NCBI GenBank assembly: GCA_017561825.1
Contig: JAFZBK010000036.1
Location: 1 to 64,000 of the forward strand
DNA: 64,000 bases
Direction: 5' to 3'
Origin: Prevotella sp.
Lineage (GTDB): Bacteria; Bacteroidota; Bacteroidia; Bacteroidales; Bacteroidaceae
The notes beneath the pieces are model-generated. The model was not told the DNA's origin and did not search any database. It saw only the letters and a list, made by a program, of their open reading frames with translations. Below, one piece after another: positions 33,342 to 42,193 of this stretch. Each line of letters opens with the position of its first letter. The first letter of the stretch is position 1. The position numbers and the translations under genes are program-made.

Positions 33342-35198
33342 ATGAAACTGAAGTTCAGCATACATTATAATACGGAGTGGGGACAGAGTATCCATGTCTT
33401 CATTCGTTACCGCACGAATGATGGCAGGGAGCATGTCAATAACTGGCTCATGCAGACACAGGATGGTGTATGGTGGTATCTGGAGACTGCTCTGATGGAG
33501 TCGCGGCAGCGTATGGTGACATCCTTCACTTATGAGTATTTGCTGAAAAATCAGGAGGGTAGGGTGTTACGACGCGAATGGAACCGTCTGCCCAGAACCT
33601 ATCATGCTGATGCAACCAAGAGTTTCGTTTTCCCCGATCAGTGGCGAGATGTTCCGTTGCATGCATATTTGTATAGCAAGGCGAGGAATGTTGGTCGTGA
33701 GGAACCTGCTGACACCACCCAGAACGCGCTTTCGTTACCATTGTTCCGCAAAACGATTATCTTCAGTGTGGCAGCACCACAGCTTCGTCAAGGAGAGTAC
33801 GTGGCATTGGTGGGGAGTCATCCTGCCATTGGTAGTTGGAATCCCACGCGTTACCTCCGCATGACTTATCAAGGTGGGTTTATATGGCGACTCAGTGTCA
33901 ATATGGTTGGGATTCAGTTACCGCTGGAATATAAATATGTGGTAATTGATGGTAAGACCAACCAGTTGCGTGATTGGGAGGGTGGTGAAAATAGAACCAT
34001 TCAGTACGAAGAGGTGAACGATGGGGAGGTGCTTGTGCTTGATGGCGGTTCCTTGCATCTGAAGGAGGATAATTGGCAGATAGCTGGCGTAGCTGTTCCC
34101 ATATTCTCCCTTCGTTCAAAACACTCCTATGGCGTGGGTGACTTCGGTGACCTGCAGCGGATGGTTGACTGGGTAGCAATGACAGGAATGAAGATGATCC
34201 AACTGTTACCACTTAACGATACGACAAATATTCAATCGTGGGACGATCCATATACTATCGTCTCCTGTTTTGCCTTACATCCCCATTACCTTGACCTTGA
34301 TCAGTTGGGAGAGTTGAAAGATCGGAAGAAGATGAAGATGTATCTTCGGCAACGTCGCGAACTGAACTCGCTCACGAACAGTGATTACACGACTGTTGAC
34401 AGGGTGAAGAATGCCTATATCAATGATATCTTCGAGGAGAAAGGAGAGGAAACGCTCCAATCGGATGACTACCAATCATTCTGGGAATCCAACAAGTCGT
34501 GGCTGCTGCCGTATGCCGTGTTCTGTTGTCTGCGTGATGAATACCACACGTCGCACTACAGTGATTGGAAAGCATATGCAACGTATCAGTTATCCAACAT
34601 CGAAATGCTCCGTCAGGAGCCATCACCTTATTATAATATTATACAAAGGATCTGCTTTGTTCAATACCATCTCTACCTTCAGTTGAAACGAGTTGTTAAT
34701 TATGCCCATAGCAAAGGGGTGTCGTTGAAAGGTGACCTGCCCTTGGGAATCTGTCGTGACAGCGTGGAGACCTGGATGAATCCGCAACTCTCGCAGTTGG
34801 GAGCACGTTGGGATGAGAAGAGTGGAATATATGATTGGTGGCGACAGTACTTACAATGGATGGAGCAATTCTTTGATGCTGTACGTATCAACCATCTCGT
34901 TAACTTCTTCCGTACATGGGTCATCCCTGAGGACGTGGCAGTCACCCGTAAGTTGAAAACTATGATGAATGATACGACCATGTTAATATGTGATGAGGAC
35001 CCGGATATTCAATCCGTCAGAGGTCGTAAGGTGGTTGACGAATTACAAGCCCCTTCCAGACTCTGCATACTGGATATCCACGACTGGCTCTCGATGAATC
35101 GTTCGTTGCAGTCAGAGCAGTTCACAATAGAGGATCTGTTGAAGGCGAAGCGTTTCAATACAAAGATCAGAAACATGATAATTCGAAGTAAGCGATGA
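33342..35198 (+). CDS. Degenerate 4-alpha-glucanotransferase-like protein (CBM20-CBM20-GH77, probable pseudoenzyme)
   Basis: 618 residues, against roughly 890 for full Bacteroidota MalQ. Two starch-binding CBM20-like domains come first (about 1-105 and 130-245; the second with YVALVGSHPAIGSWNP). A GH77 barrel begins at WQIAGVAVPIFSLRSKHSYG. In GH77 the nucleophile Asp lies in RIDH; here it is RINH, with Asn517 (34890-34892). The usual stretch between DTWxxP and the nucleophile is shortened. The acid/base region reads CDEDPD (E552) instead of CGEDLG, and the protein ends soon after LDIHDWLSMN. Binding but not transfer of alpha-glucan is inferred. The frame is open and codon use normal, so it is a maintained gene rather than recent decay. 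It overlaps the HAD gene by 4 bp. Confidence 0.8.
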   Translation: MKLKFSIHYNTEWGQSIHVFIRYRTNDGREHVNNWLMQTQDGVWWYLETALMESRQRMVTSFTYEYLLKNQEGRVLRREWNRLPRTYHADATKSFVFPDQWRDVPLHAYLYSKARNVGREEPADTTQNALSLPLFRKTIIFSVAAPQLRQGEYVALVGSHPAIGSWNPTRYLRMTYQGGFIWRLSVNMVGIQLPLEYKYVVIDGKTNQLRDWEGGENRTIQYEEVNDGEVLVLDGGSLHLKEDNWQIAGVAVPIFSLRSKHSYGVGDFGDLQRMVDWVAMTGMKMIQLLPLNDTTNIQSWDDPYTIVSCFALHPHYLDLDQLGELKDRKKMKMYLRQRRELNSLTNSDYTTVDRVKNAYINDIFEEKGEETLQSDDYQSFWESNKSWLLPYAVFCCLRDEYHTSHYSDWKAYATYQLSNIEMLRQEPSPYYNIIQRICFVQYHLYLQLKRVVNYAHSKGVSLKGDLPLGICRDSVETWMNPQLSQLGARWDEKSGIYDWWRQYLQWMEQFFDAVRINHLVNFFRTWVIPEDVAVTRKLKTMMNDTTMLICDEDPDIQSVRGRKVVDELQAPSRLCILDIHDWLSMNRSLQSEQFTIEDLLKAKRFNTKIRNMIIRSKR

Positions 35199-35836
35199 GT
35201 TACGACGTATATGTATTTGACCTGGATGGCACCCTGTTAGACACCTTGAGGGATTTGACGGCAAGTGTGAACCATGCGCTCCGCTGGGCTGGGATGCCAG
35301 AACGAAGCATTGAGGAGATAAGGTGGTTTGTTGGAAACGGTGTAAAGAAACTGATGGAACGAGCCATACCTGACGGATTGAATAACCCACGCTTTGATGA
35401 GGTGTATCAGGAATTCCGTGATTATTATCTCCATCACGGTCAGGATACGACAGTACCTTATCCGGGTATTATGGAATTGCTACAGGCACTGAAATATGAA
35501 GGGAAACAGATAGCGGTGGTCAGTAATAAGTTCTATAAGGCCACGGAAGAGCTTTGTCAGCATTTCTTCGGTGGATTGGTTGACGTAGCCATTGGGGAGC
35601 GGGAAGGGATTCGGAAGAAACCAGCACCTGATACGGTGGAAGAGGCGTTACGGCAGCTGAATGCAGATTGTACACATGCAGTGTATGTAGGTGATAGTGA
35701 TGTGGATATCCAAACAGCCCGCAATAGCGGTCTGCCTTGCATCAGTGTACTGTGGGGATTCCGTGATCAGGATTTTCTGCTGGCTCATGGGGCAACAACA
35801 CTTGTTGTTAATCCCAGTGACATCCTTTCTCTGTGA
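35195..35836 (+). CDS. gph: HAD-family phosphatase (phosphoglycolate phosphatase-like)
   Basis: 213 residues, HAD subfamily IA. Motif I DLDGTLLDT with D9 and D11, motif II VVSNK, Lys in RKKPAPDTV, and motif III YVGDSDVDIQTA. The fold and motifs support a small-molecule phosphatase; phosphoglycolate is the usual guess, but substrates in this class vary. The start overlaps the end of the GH77-like gene (ATGA), so it is translationally coupled to it. The stop codon abuts that of the convergent ribE with no gap. Confidence 0.85.
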   Translation: MSYDVYVFDLDGTLLDTLRDLTASVNHALRWAGMPERSIEEIRWFVGNGVKKLMERAIPDGLNNPRFDEVYQEFRDYYLHHGQDTTVPYPGIMELLQALKYEGKQIAVVSNKFYKATEELCQHFFGGLVDVAIGEREGIRKKPAPDTVEEALRQLNADCTHAVYVGDSDVDIQTARNSGLPCISVLWGFRDQDFLLAHGATTLVVNPSDILSL

Positions 35837-36439
35837 TTATTCCAAAGCCTGCAGTCGGGCGATATACTTCCCAAGAATATCAAATTCGAGGTTTACAATG
35901 GTACCTACACGTATATCACAGAAATTCGTGTGCTCAAATGTGTAGGGAATAATAGCCACCTGGAATGAGTCTTCAGTGGGATTGCAGACCGTTAGGGAAA
36001 CGCCATTGACCGTCACGCTACCTTTGTCAACCGTGAAATAACCACGTTTAGCCATATCTTTGTCGTAAGGATAACGGAACGTGAAATAGGTACTGCCGTT
36101 GGCATCTTCCATTGCTACGCATTCTGCTGTCATATCTACATGTCCTTGGACGATATGACCGTCAAGACGACCGTTCATCAGCATTGACCGTTCCACGTTG
36201 ACTTTGTCACCAACCTGTAGGAGTCCGAGGTTCGAACGCTCCAGCGTCTCTTTCATTGCCGTAACCGTATAGGTGTTATCCACGATCTTCACAACAGTCA
36301 GACAGACGCCGTTATGCGCCACGCTCTGATCAATCCCCAACTCGTTGGTGAATGAACAAGTTAATGTGAAATCAATATTATCTTGGTCATGCTTGATAGC
36401 AACGACCGTAGCAAACTCTTCAATGATACCGGAGAACAT
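35837..36439 (-). CDS. ribE: Riboflavin synthase (alpha subunit)
   Basis: Dismutates two 6,7-dimethyl-8-ribityllumazine molecules to riboflavin. 200 residues with two lumazine-binding repeats: MFSGIIEEFATV to about residue 95, and GHIVQGHVDMTAECV onwards. Signatures are VAHNGVCLTV in the first repeat and GSVTVNGVSLTVC in the second. The gene stands alone with a 230-nt leader that folds into a closed structure (36473-36671). Confidence 0.95.
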   Translation of the reverse strand: MFSGIIEEFATVVAIKHDQDNIDFTLTCSFTNELGIDQSVAHNGVCLTVVKIVDNTYTVTAMKETLERSNLGLLQVGDKVNVERSMLMNGRLDGHIVQGHVDMTAECVAMEDANGSTYFTFRYPYDKDMAKRGYFTVDKGSVTVNGVSLTVCNPTEDSFQVAIIPYTFEHTNFCDIRVGTIVNLEFDILGKYIARLQALE

Positions 36440-36472
36440 AATGATGATGATTTAACATGTATGATATGAAAT

Positions 36473-36671
36473 AAAAAAAGGAAGCCGTATCGATGATGTG
36501 ATGAAACTCCGAGTAGAAATGATTTGAGTGTTCTCCGCCTTTGTAATCCACCGGCTTTACAGCTTAGTCGCTTTCGCGCTTTATATGGCCCGCCATTAGC
36601 AAGAGAAACCTTCTCGGTTTTCGATGTTATTTGATGAGTATCCCGATCGAACCGATACGGCCCTTTTTCTA
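36473..36671 (-). ncRNA. Structured leader RNA upstream of ribE (candidate riboswitch or attenuator)
   Basis: The transcript expected from the promoter at 36675-36706 begins next to a stem GCCGTATCG (36661-36653), whose partner CGATACGGC lies 160 nt later (36492-36484). A 7-T tract follows at once (36479-36473). Internal hairpins seen by eye: GAGAA/TTCTC, CGC-GAAA-GCG and TGTAA/TTACA. This is the layout of a closed aptamer whose closing helix doubles as a terminator. I looked for the FMN riboswitch core (AGGGTGAAATTCCC-like and ACCGGCGGT segments) and did not find it. It may be a different RNA class, a diverged FMN element, or a stand-alone RNA of about 200 nt. Confidence 0.6.
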
Positions 36672-36674
36672 CTG

Positions 36675-36706
36675 CAAAGATAAGAATAATAACCATAAGT
36701 TCCAAA
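36675..36706 (-). promoter_or_regulatory. Promoter of the ribE leader
   Basis: Minus strand TTTG (36706-36703), 20-bp spacer, TATCTTTG (36682-36675). Confidence 0.78.
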
Positions 36707-36752
36707 CTTTTTTGGTGTTATTCTCATATTTTTCTTGATATTTGCCAATAAA

Positions 36753-36784
36753 TTTGCAAGGTTTTAATCTTTTTATTACTTTTG
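36753..36784 (+). promoter_or_regulatory. Promoter of the DUF1232 gene
   Basis: TTTG (36753-36756), 20-bp spacer, TACTTTTG (36777-36784). Leader of about 34 nt to the ATG at 36822. Confidence 0.75.
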
Positions 36785-36821
36785 TCGTCTCAAATGTAAT
36801 GACCATCAAAACTGTGATATA

Positions 36822-37214
36822 ATGGAATTACCTGATTTTATGCAATATGCGAACAAATTCTCTAAAACAGAGTTTGTTGAGAAGATATCCAGGATAGCAA
36901 AAAGAGCCGGAGCAAAATTGGTGTATGCTGCGCTGATTCTGTATTATACCCTGCAGAGCGATAAGATTTCAGTCAAAGATAAAGCCATTATCATCGGAGC
37001 ATTGGGCTATTTGATCAGTCCATTGGATGTCGTACCCGATGCCATTCCCATTGTCGGCTTGGGTGATGACCTGGGCGTTCTGATTTATGTCCTTCAGAAG
37101 GTCTGGGGAAATGTCAGCGAGGATGTGAAGGTTAAGTCCCGTGAACGTCTGAGCAAATGGTTCGATGAAGATGAGATCGAAGAGATCAACGGATTGTTCG
37201 AACAGGAGAACTAA
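36822..37214 (+). CDS. DUF1232 (YkvA-type) membrane protein
   Basis: 130 residues. The DUF1232 core is DKAIIIGALGYLISPLDVVP, followed by DAIPIVGLGDDLGVLIYVLQ, covering residues about 55-100. It contains one or two short hydrophobic segments and is expected to be membrane-associated. The C-terminus is acidic (FDEDEIEEINGLFEQEN). The family is widespread; its function is unknown. Its stop lies 4 bp from that of the convergent feoB. Confidence 0.88.
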   Translation: MELPDFMQYANKFSKTEFVEKISRIAKRAGAKLVYAALILYYTLQSDKISVKDKAIIIGALGYLISPLDVVPDAIPIVGLGDDLGVLIYVLQKVWGNVSEDVKVKSRERLSKWFDEDEIEEINGLFEQEN

Positions 37215-37218
37215 AGCA

Positions 37219-39621
37219 TCAACAAATCAATCTTCCTACTTGATAGACGACAGCCGATACCACCCATGCCAATGCGGTGGTGTAGCAGGCTGCGAACAGT
37301 GCCCATCTCCATGAGCCTGTCTCTCCCTTGATGGCCGCAATAGTGGCTATACAGGGGAAATAGATCAGGACGAAAAGCAGGTAAGCAAAAGCAATCAACG
37401 GGGTAATGCCATCAGCCTCCATCTTCTGTCTGAGGTTCGTATAACGCTCACTCTTGTTATCTGCATGCTCATCAGCCACCTCCTCATCATCAGCATAGAG
37501 CACACCCATCGTTGAGGCAACAATCTCCTTAGCACCCACACCGGCAATCAGACTCACGTCGAGTTTCCAGTCAAAACCTTGTGGACGGAACGCGGGTTCG
37601 ATGGTCTTGCCAATCCTTCCTATGAAACTCTGCTCCTGCTGTTGCTGACGGGGCAGTTCCTCATGATGGGGGAAGTAACCTAACGCCCATACAATGATGC
37701 TGGCCACCAGGATGATACCGCCCATCTTCTTCAAGTACTGCTTTCCCTTCTCCCATGTATGACGGGTAATGGCCTTCATCGTGGGGAAGCGATAGGGGGG
37801 AAGTTCCATCACAAACGGAGTGTCTTCACCTTTCACCACCCAACGACTGAATACACGACTCATGACAACAGCCAATAGGATACCAATGACATAGAGGGCA
37901 ATCATGATGGTGCTCTGATACTTCACAGCAAAGAAAGTACCCACGATCATGATATAGATAGGTAGTCGGGCAGAGCAGCTCATCAATGGTAGTACCAGCA
38001 TGGTGATCAATCGACTACGACGGCTCTCAATGGTTCGTGTGGCCATTACAGCAGGAACATTACAACCGAAGCCCATGATCAATGGGATGAACGACTTTCC
38101 ATGAATGCCCATCTTGTGCATGATCTTATCCATGATAAAGGCGGCACGTGCCATATAACCGGAGTCCTCCATGAAGGAAATGAACGTATAGAGAATCAGG
38201 ATCTGCGGCAGGAAGATGATTACCGCACCGACACCTGCTATGGCACCATCAACAATCATGGCTTTTACAGGACCGTCGGGTAAGATGTTGTTCAGCCAGT
38301 CAGATAGGTAACCAACACCCGCATCGATCCAGTCCATGGGATACTGACCGATGGTGAATGTCACCTCGAACATCAGATAGAGGAAAATGAAGAATAACGG
38401 GAAACCCAACCATTTGTGGGTGATAATCGCATCGAGGGCGTGAGTCATCTCGTACGTATCCTTTTTGTTCCCTTCCTGATAACCTACTTCCTCCAAAGCA
38501 CCATGAATGAAACCGTACTTCGCATTCATGATGGCCGTCTCACTATCTTCCTTCGTCTCTTCCTTGATGATAGCAGCGGCTTTGTCGCGTGTCTTCAGGA
38601 TTTGCTCCTTCTGGGGCATATCAGCAATGATGCGCTCAATATCCTTGTCCATCTCCAATAACTTGATGGCAAGATAACGGGTGGAGAAGCGCAGACGGAT
38701 ATCGTGATCGCTCTTCAGGTATTTCTGGATGGCCTCGATACCTTGTTCTATATAGGTGCCGTGGTTGATATGCAAGTGCCGTATCTGGTGCTGACGGAAT
38801 TTCCCTTCATATACCTGGATGATGGTCTGGAACAACTGATCTACACCACGACCGCTCTTGAATACGGTAGGTACCATGGGGAATCCCAACAACTCTCCCA
38901 ACTGGTTGGGATCAAGCTGATCACCTCGATCTTCCATCTCATCGAACATATTCAGTGCCCCCACAATGCGTAGGTTCATGTCGATGAGTTGCGTGGTGAG
39001 ATACAGGTTTCGTTCCAGATTACTGGAGTCGATCACGTTGATGATGATATCGGGCGTCTTCTCAACAATCTGTTTGCGCACATATAGTTCCTCAGGACTG
39101 TATGCACTTAGGGAATAAGTGCCAGGGAGATCAACGATATTGAAACGATAACCTTTGTACTCTGCCACACCTTCCTTCGCATCCACCGTTACACCACTGT
39201 AGTTGCCCACTCGTTCGTGAGCACCAGAAGCGAAGTTAAACAGGGAGGTCTTCCCGCAGTTGGGATTACCCACCAAGGCGATATTGATGGTACGACGACG
39301 CTTTAAGGCTGCCGAATGGAGTTGCTTCTCCATCTGCTTGTCCTCATATTCCACCTTCAAACTCTCTTCTTGTCCTTCCTGCTCCTTCAGGAACTCCTTC
39401 TCAGAGACGACCTCTATCTGACGAGCTTCACTATGACGTAGTGACAACTCGTAGCCCATGATCTTGTATTTGACGGGGTCTTGCAATGGTGCGTTCTGTA
39501 AGACTTCCACCATCTTACCCTTGATAAATCCCATCTCGATGATACGCTTACGGAATCCACCATGGCCGGAAACTTTTACAATGACACCCTTTTCACCAGT
39601 GTTCAGTTCGGATAACTTCAT
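37219..39621 (-). CDS. feoB: Fused FeoA-FeoB ferrous iron transporter
   Basis: 800 residues from the ATG at 39621; the open frame runs 65 codons further upstream, but homology starts at MKLSELNTGEKGVIVKV. Residues 1-75 form a FeoA SH3-like domain and a charged linker (75-110) follows. The cytosolic G domain has G1 GNPNCGKTSLF (118-128), G3 DLPGTYSLS and NMFDE. The membrane part has two Gate motifs (around GFGCNVPAVMATRTI and GVGAKEIVASTMGVLY). It imports Fe2+ across the inner membrane under anaerobic conditions. A -7 box TACCTTTG (39648-39641, minus strand) lies about 16 nt upstream of the transcript start region. No Fur-like site was identified. Confidence 0.95.
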   Translation of the reverse strand: MKLSELNTGEKGVIVKVSGHGGFRKRIIEMGFIKGKMVEVLQNAPLQDPVKYKIMGYELSLRHSEARQIEVVSEKEFLKEQEGQEESLKVEYEDKQMEKQLHSAALKRRRTINIALVGNPNCGKTSLFNFASGAHERVGNYSGVTVDAKEGVAEYKGYRFNIVDLPGTYSLSAYSPEELYVRKQIVEKTPDIIINVIDSSNLERNLYLTTQLIDMNLRIVGALNMFDEMEDRGDQLDPNQLGELLGFPMVPTVFKSGRGVDQLFQTIIQVYEGKFRQHQIRHLHINHGTYIEQGIEAIQKYLKSDHDIRLRFSTRYLAIKLLEMDKDIERIIADMPQKEQILKTRDKAAAIIKEETKEDSETAIMNAKYGFIHGALEEVGYQEGNKKDTYEMTHALDAIITHKWLGFPLFFIFLYLMFEVTFTIGQYPMDWIDAGVGYLSDWLNNILPDGPVKAMIVDGAIAGVGAVIIFLPQILILYTFISFMEDSGYMARAAFIMDKIMHKMGIHGKSFIPLIMGFGCNVPAVMATRTIESRRSRLITMLVLPLMSCSARLPIYIMIVGTFFAVKYQSTIMIALYVIGILLAVVMSRVFSRWVVKGEDTPFVMELPPYRFPTMKAITRHTWEKGKQYLKKMGGIILVASIIVWALGYFPHHEELPRQQQQEQSFIGRIGKTIEPAFRPQGFDWKLDVSLIAGVGAKEIVASTMGVLYADDEEVADEHADNKSERYTNLRQKMEADGITPLIAFAYLLFVLIYFPCIATIAAIKGETGSWRWALFAACYTTALAWVVSAVVYQVGRLIC

Positions 39622-39786
39622 CGCCTGTCTGAATTTTCTGCAAAGGTACACATTTTTTCGATGCAACCGAGTTGCAGAGAGATAAAAGAACAAGAAAATA
39701 CCTAGAAATAATGATGGGAAGCAATGATATATCTGAATATCATCATGAATGGGTATGAAAAAAGGCAACCTTGATGGTTGCCTTCG
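39622..39786. other. Interval between feoB and the tRNA
   Basis: 165 bp containing the feoB -7 box; otherwise AT-rich with nothing else recognised. The 146 bp on the other side of the tRNA (39860-40005) also show nothing recognisable. Confidence 0.5.
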
Positions 39787-39859
39787 TACGCCTGCAGGGG
39801 GTCGAACCCTGGACACCCTGATTAAGAGTCAGGTGCTCTACCAACTGAGCTACAAGCGC
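39787..39859 (-). tRNA. tRNA-Lys (CTT)
   Basis: 73 nt on the minus strand. Acceptor GCGCTTG pairs with CAGGCGT, with two G-U type pairs. The D arm is AGCTCAGTTGGTAGAGC. The anticodon arm CCTGA-CTCTTAA-TCAGG has anticodon CTT (reads AAG, Lys). The T arm contains GGTTCGAACCC. CCA is not encoded. Confidence 0.95.
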
Positions 39860-40005
39860 ATTTTTGTTGGTGCAATTGGGATGCTTCCTGAATTGCGTGT
39901 GCAAAGGTACTGCCTTTTTCTGAAACCACCAAATATTTTCAGAACTTTTTTCAAAAAAGGTCGATTTCACCCCAGACAGTACTTTTATCTGTCTTCATGA
40001 CCATT

Positions 40006-41505
40006 CTATCTGGTGGCTCTGAAACTTTCCATATTCTCATATCGCCTCAACATGAAACGCTGATAGATATTGCGCAGCCAAATGTTGTGTGTGGCAATGA
40101 AGAGCAGACCGATAATTAACATGGTGGTATAGGTGGCCGTCTCTGACATGAAGAGCTGCAGGATGAAGATGATGGCTACAGGAGCAAACATTGCTGCCAT
40201 CTCTACACCAAAGGCAAACCAGTTGGTCTCCACACTTCCTCTGCTCACCAGTTTACTGTTCAATGGTACAGTTTGTTTGTTCCATACAGCCATCTGCATA
40301 AGCATGAAGTATACTGGACCGGCTGCAAATGCCATCATGGCTATCAGCATTAGTAAGGTATATTTCCCCATGAATATGGTAGGTGTCATGATAAGAAGCG
40401 GAAGGAATAACAATGCACAGTAGAAGTAGTACTTCGCATGCAGCAACTGAAGGATGTTCTCCTTGTGAATCATCAGTCCGTCGATATAGTTACCTTCAGC
40501 TCCCATGATCCTTACTAGTAGCATAGCCCCATTGACGATGAACACATAGACCATGAAGAACTTCGAGTTGAAACTGCCATCGTAGAGATCGGTGTAGGAA
40601 ATAATAATGCTGAGTATGATAGTGAAGATCATACCGTATAGGAAGGAATTACGCATGTTCTTATTGCGCATAATACTCTTTACCTCCAGCTTCAGGTATT
40701 CGCCCATCTCACCAAATCGCTCAAACAGACGGAACTCCGTAACGGTCTTCATCTGCGTATTCTTGTTCTCTGTCGTTTCAGTATATGTAATACGGTATTG
40801 CACCTCACGGTTAATGAAGAAGAACAGCGCAAGGATGACAAGGATACCCAGGAAGTATAGGATGTTCCATGAGGCTACCCCTTCACCGATGGCTGCGAAG
40901 CTGTCGAACATCGCATCAAAGTCCTTGATGATCCAAATCAGGTGCATGGCTCCATAGATGATGATCGGGGCTATCCACCAGAAGATCTTTTTGGTGATGA
41001 GCGTACGCCAGAGCATGTAGTTCTGACTATTGATGATAATGATTAGCTGGAAGCCGATAATGAAACCCAGTGCCGCCCAGAAACCGTTACTGAAGAGAAT
41101 CGACATGATGGCATATGGCACCGTGATAACCAGCCATATCAGGTTGTTGGGTGTTACCATGCTCGATATAATGAAACTCTCCACGCAGGCATGCTTGGGG
41201 ATAGGCAGCAGGATATACGGCTTGATCAACTGGGCAGGTGTCTGCTGACCCAAGAACCTCAGCAGAAAATCTGCCGGGAGCAGGAACGGTAACAGTCCGA
41301 AGAGAAACTCACAGGAAGTGAAAGTACGTGAACTGTTGGCAATCATGGCAAACATGACGGAGAGGAAGAGCAAATACACAATCATGAAGCCTCCCATCAG
41401 GTAGATGATGGCCTTGGCAGTCTTGTTCTGTTCATACACAGGACTGCGTTTCTCACTCAGCTTGACATGATGACGCAGTTCCTTGAATAGTTGATAACGA
41501 TTCAT
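40006..41505 (-). CDS. DUF5687 polytopic membrane protein (ABC-2-type permease-like)
   Basis: 499 residues with about 12 hydrophobic segments, an N-terminal cytosolic start (MNRYQLFKELRHHVKLSEKR) and several polar loops. The pattern PFLLPADFLLRFLGQQTPAQ, followed by YILLPIPKHA, matches DUF5687, a Bacteroidota family usually paired with an ABC ATPase. No ATPase gene adjoins it here; instead it follows lolA by 21 bp. Export of an unknown substrate is inferred only from the family's usual company. Confidence 0.8.
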   Translation of the reverse strand: MNRYQLFKELRHHVKLSEKRSPVYEQNKTAKAIIYLMGGFMIVYLLFLSVMFAMIANSSRTFTSCEFLFGLLPFLLPADFLLRFLGQQTPAQLIKPYILLPIPKHACVESFIISSMVTPNNLIWLVITVPYAIMSILFSNGFWAALGFIIGFQLIIIINSQNYMLWRTLITKKIFWWIAPIIIYGAMHLIWIIKDFDAMFDSFAAIGEGVASWNILYFLGILVILALFFFINREVQYRITYTETTENKNTQMKTVTEFRLFERFGEMGEYLKLEVKSIMRNKNMRNSFLYGMIFTIILSIIISYTDLYDGSFNSKFFMVYVFIVNGAMLLVRIMGAEGNYIDGLMIHKENILQLLHAKYYFYCALLFLPLLIMTPTIFMGKYTLLMLIAMMAFAAGPVYFMLMQMAVWNKQTVPLNSKLVSRGSVETNWFAFGVEMAAMFAPVAIIFILQLFMSETATYTTMLIIGLLFIATHNIWLRNIYQRFMLRRYENMESFRATR

Positions 41506-41526
41506 ACTATATATAAAATAGGTGTA

Positions 41527-42129
41527 TTAACGGAGATCGATCACCTCCGCATTAGGATAATCTTTTGAATGGAAGGCGAAGTAAGAATCACTGAGTGCCT
41601 TCGTCTGGAAATTAGAAATATTGATGACGGTCCAGCCTTTATCCGTACGCATCTTCACCTGGGTGGGCTTATAGCTCTTGTCGATAGTCAGGTACATCTC
41701 CTTGATGGTACGCTGCTTGTTCTGTGCAGTGAGGTGAACCTGGTATTTCCCGCTGACAGTTTTACTGCTCATCGTAAAGCCGTTCTTATAGATATTAATA
41801 AAAGTGTAGGGGTTCATAGACTGCTGCTGTGCTTCTGATGGAGTGCTCACACTGACTTCCTCAGCCTGCTTGTTCAGGGTCCATTGTGTTTTACCGTCAT
41901 ACCATACTGTAGCCTTTTCGGTTTTTGCACAGAATTTATTACCCTTGACGAAGATGGTACCTGAGGCATTACCGTATTTCCCACTCATGGAGAACTTAGC
42001 CTGAGCGCCGCTCTTGTTACCGACAACGGCTGCTGTCTTGTCGAGAATCTGTCGTGCCTGTGTTGCCGTTTGTGCCTGAGCACTAAGGGCGATGACAAGC
42101 ATCATAAATATATAAACAATCTTTTTCAT
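41527..42129 (-). CDS. lolA: LolA-like outer membrane lipoprotein carrier
   Basis: 200 residues with signal peptide MKKIVYIFMMLVIALSAQAQ. The half-barrel LolA fold is suggested by alternating strands (AKFSMSGKYGNASGTIFVKG, KFCAKTEKATVWYDGKTQW) and a C-terminal YFAFHSKDYPNAEVIDLR. It carries lipoproteins across the periplasm from the LolCDE complex. Identity to E. coli LolA is low, as usual in Bacteroidota. It sits 64 bp downstream of ftsK, an arrangement that recurs in the phylum. Confidence 0.85.
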   Translation of the reverse strand: MKKIVYIFMMLVIALSAQAQTATQARQILDKTAAVVGNKSGAQAKFSMSGKYGNASGTIFVKGNKFCAKTEKATVWYDGKTQWTLNKQAEEVSVSTPSEAQQQSMNPYTFINIYKNGFTMSSKTVSGKYQVHLTAQNKQRTIKEMYLTIDKSYKPTQVKMRTDKGWTVINISNFQTKALSDSYFAFHSKDYPNAEVIDLR

Positions 42130-42193
42130 TTTCTAATCTTAATTGGTTTGCCCTGATTTGACGGATGACTTCGTCTAAGGGTTTATTCCTTTT

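Larger units (their letters stand above)
36440..36821. other. Divergent gene-free region ribE / DUF1232
   Basis: About 380 bp that holds the ribE leader RNA (36473-36671) and two back-to-back promoters (36675-36706 minus, 36753-36784 plus). No coding sequence is credited. Confidence 0.7.

Noticed and set aside
36630-36660. Hammerhead-ribozyme-like core on the plus strand (TTGATGAG ... CGAA)
   Set aside because: The second core box lacks the required GAAA and no cleavage-site arrangement is seen.
36484-36671. FMN riboswitch before ribE
   Set aside because: Expected by position, but the conserved FMN aptamer segments are not visible; retained only as an unidentified structured leader.
36361-36705. 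Minus-strand open frame across the ribE leader
   Set aside because: It covers the predicted RNA stems and the promoter and has no protein-like composition; the leader is better read as RNA.
39743-39970. Small minus-strand open frame
   Set aside because: It runs through tRNA-Lys.
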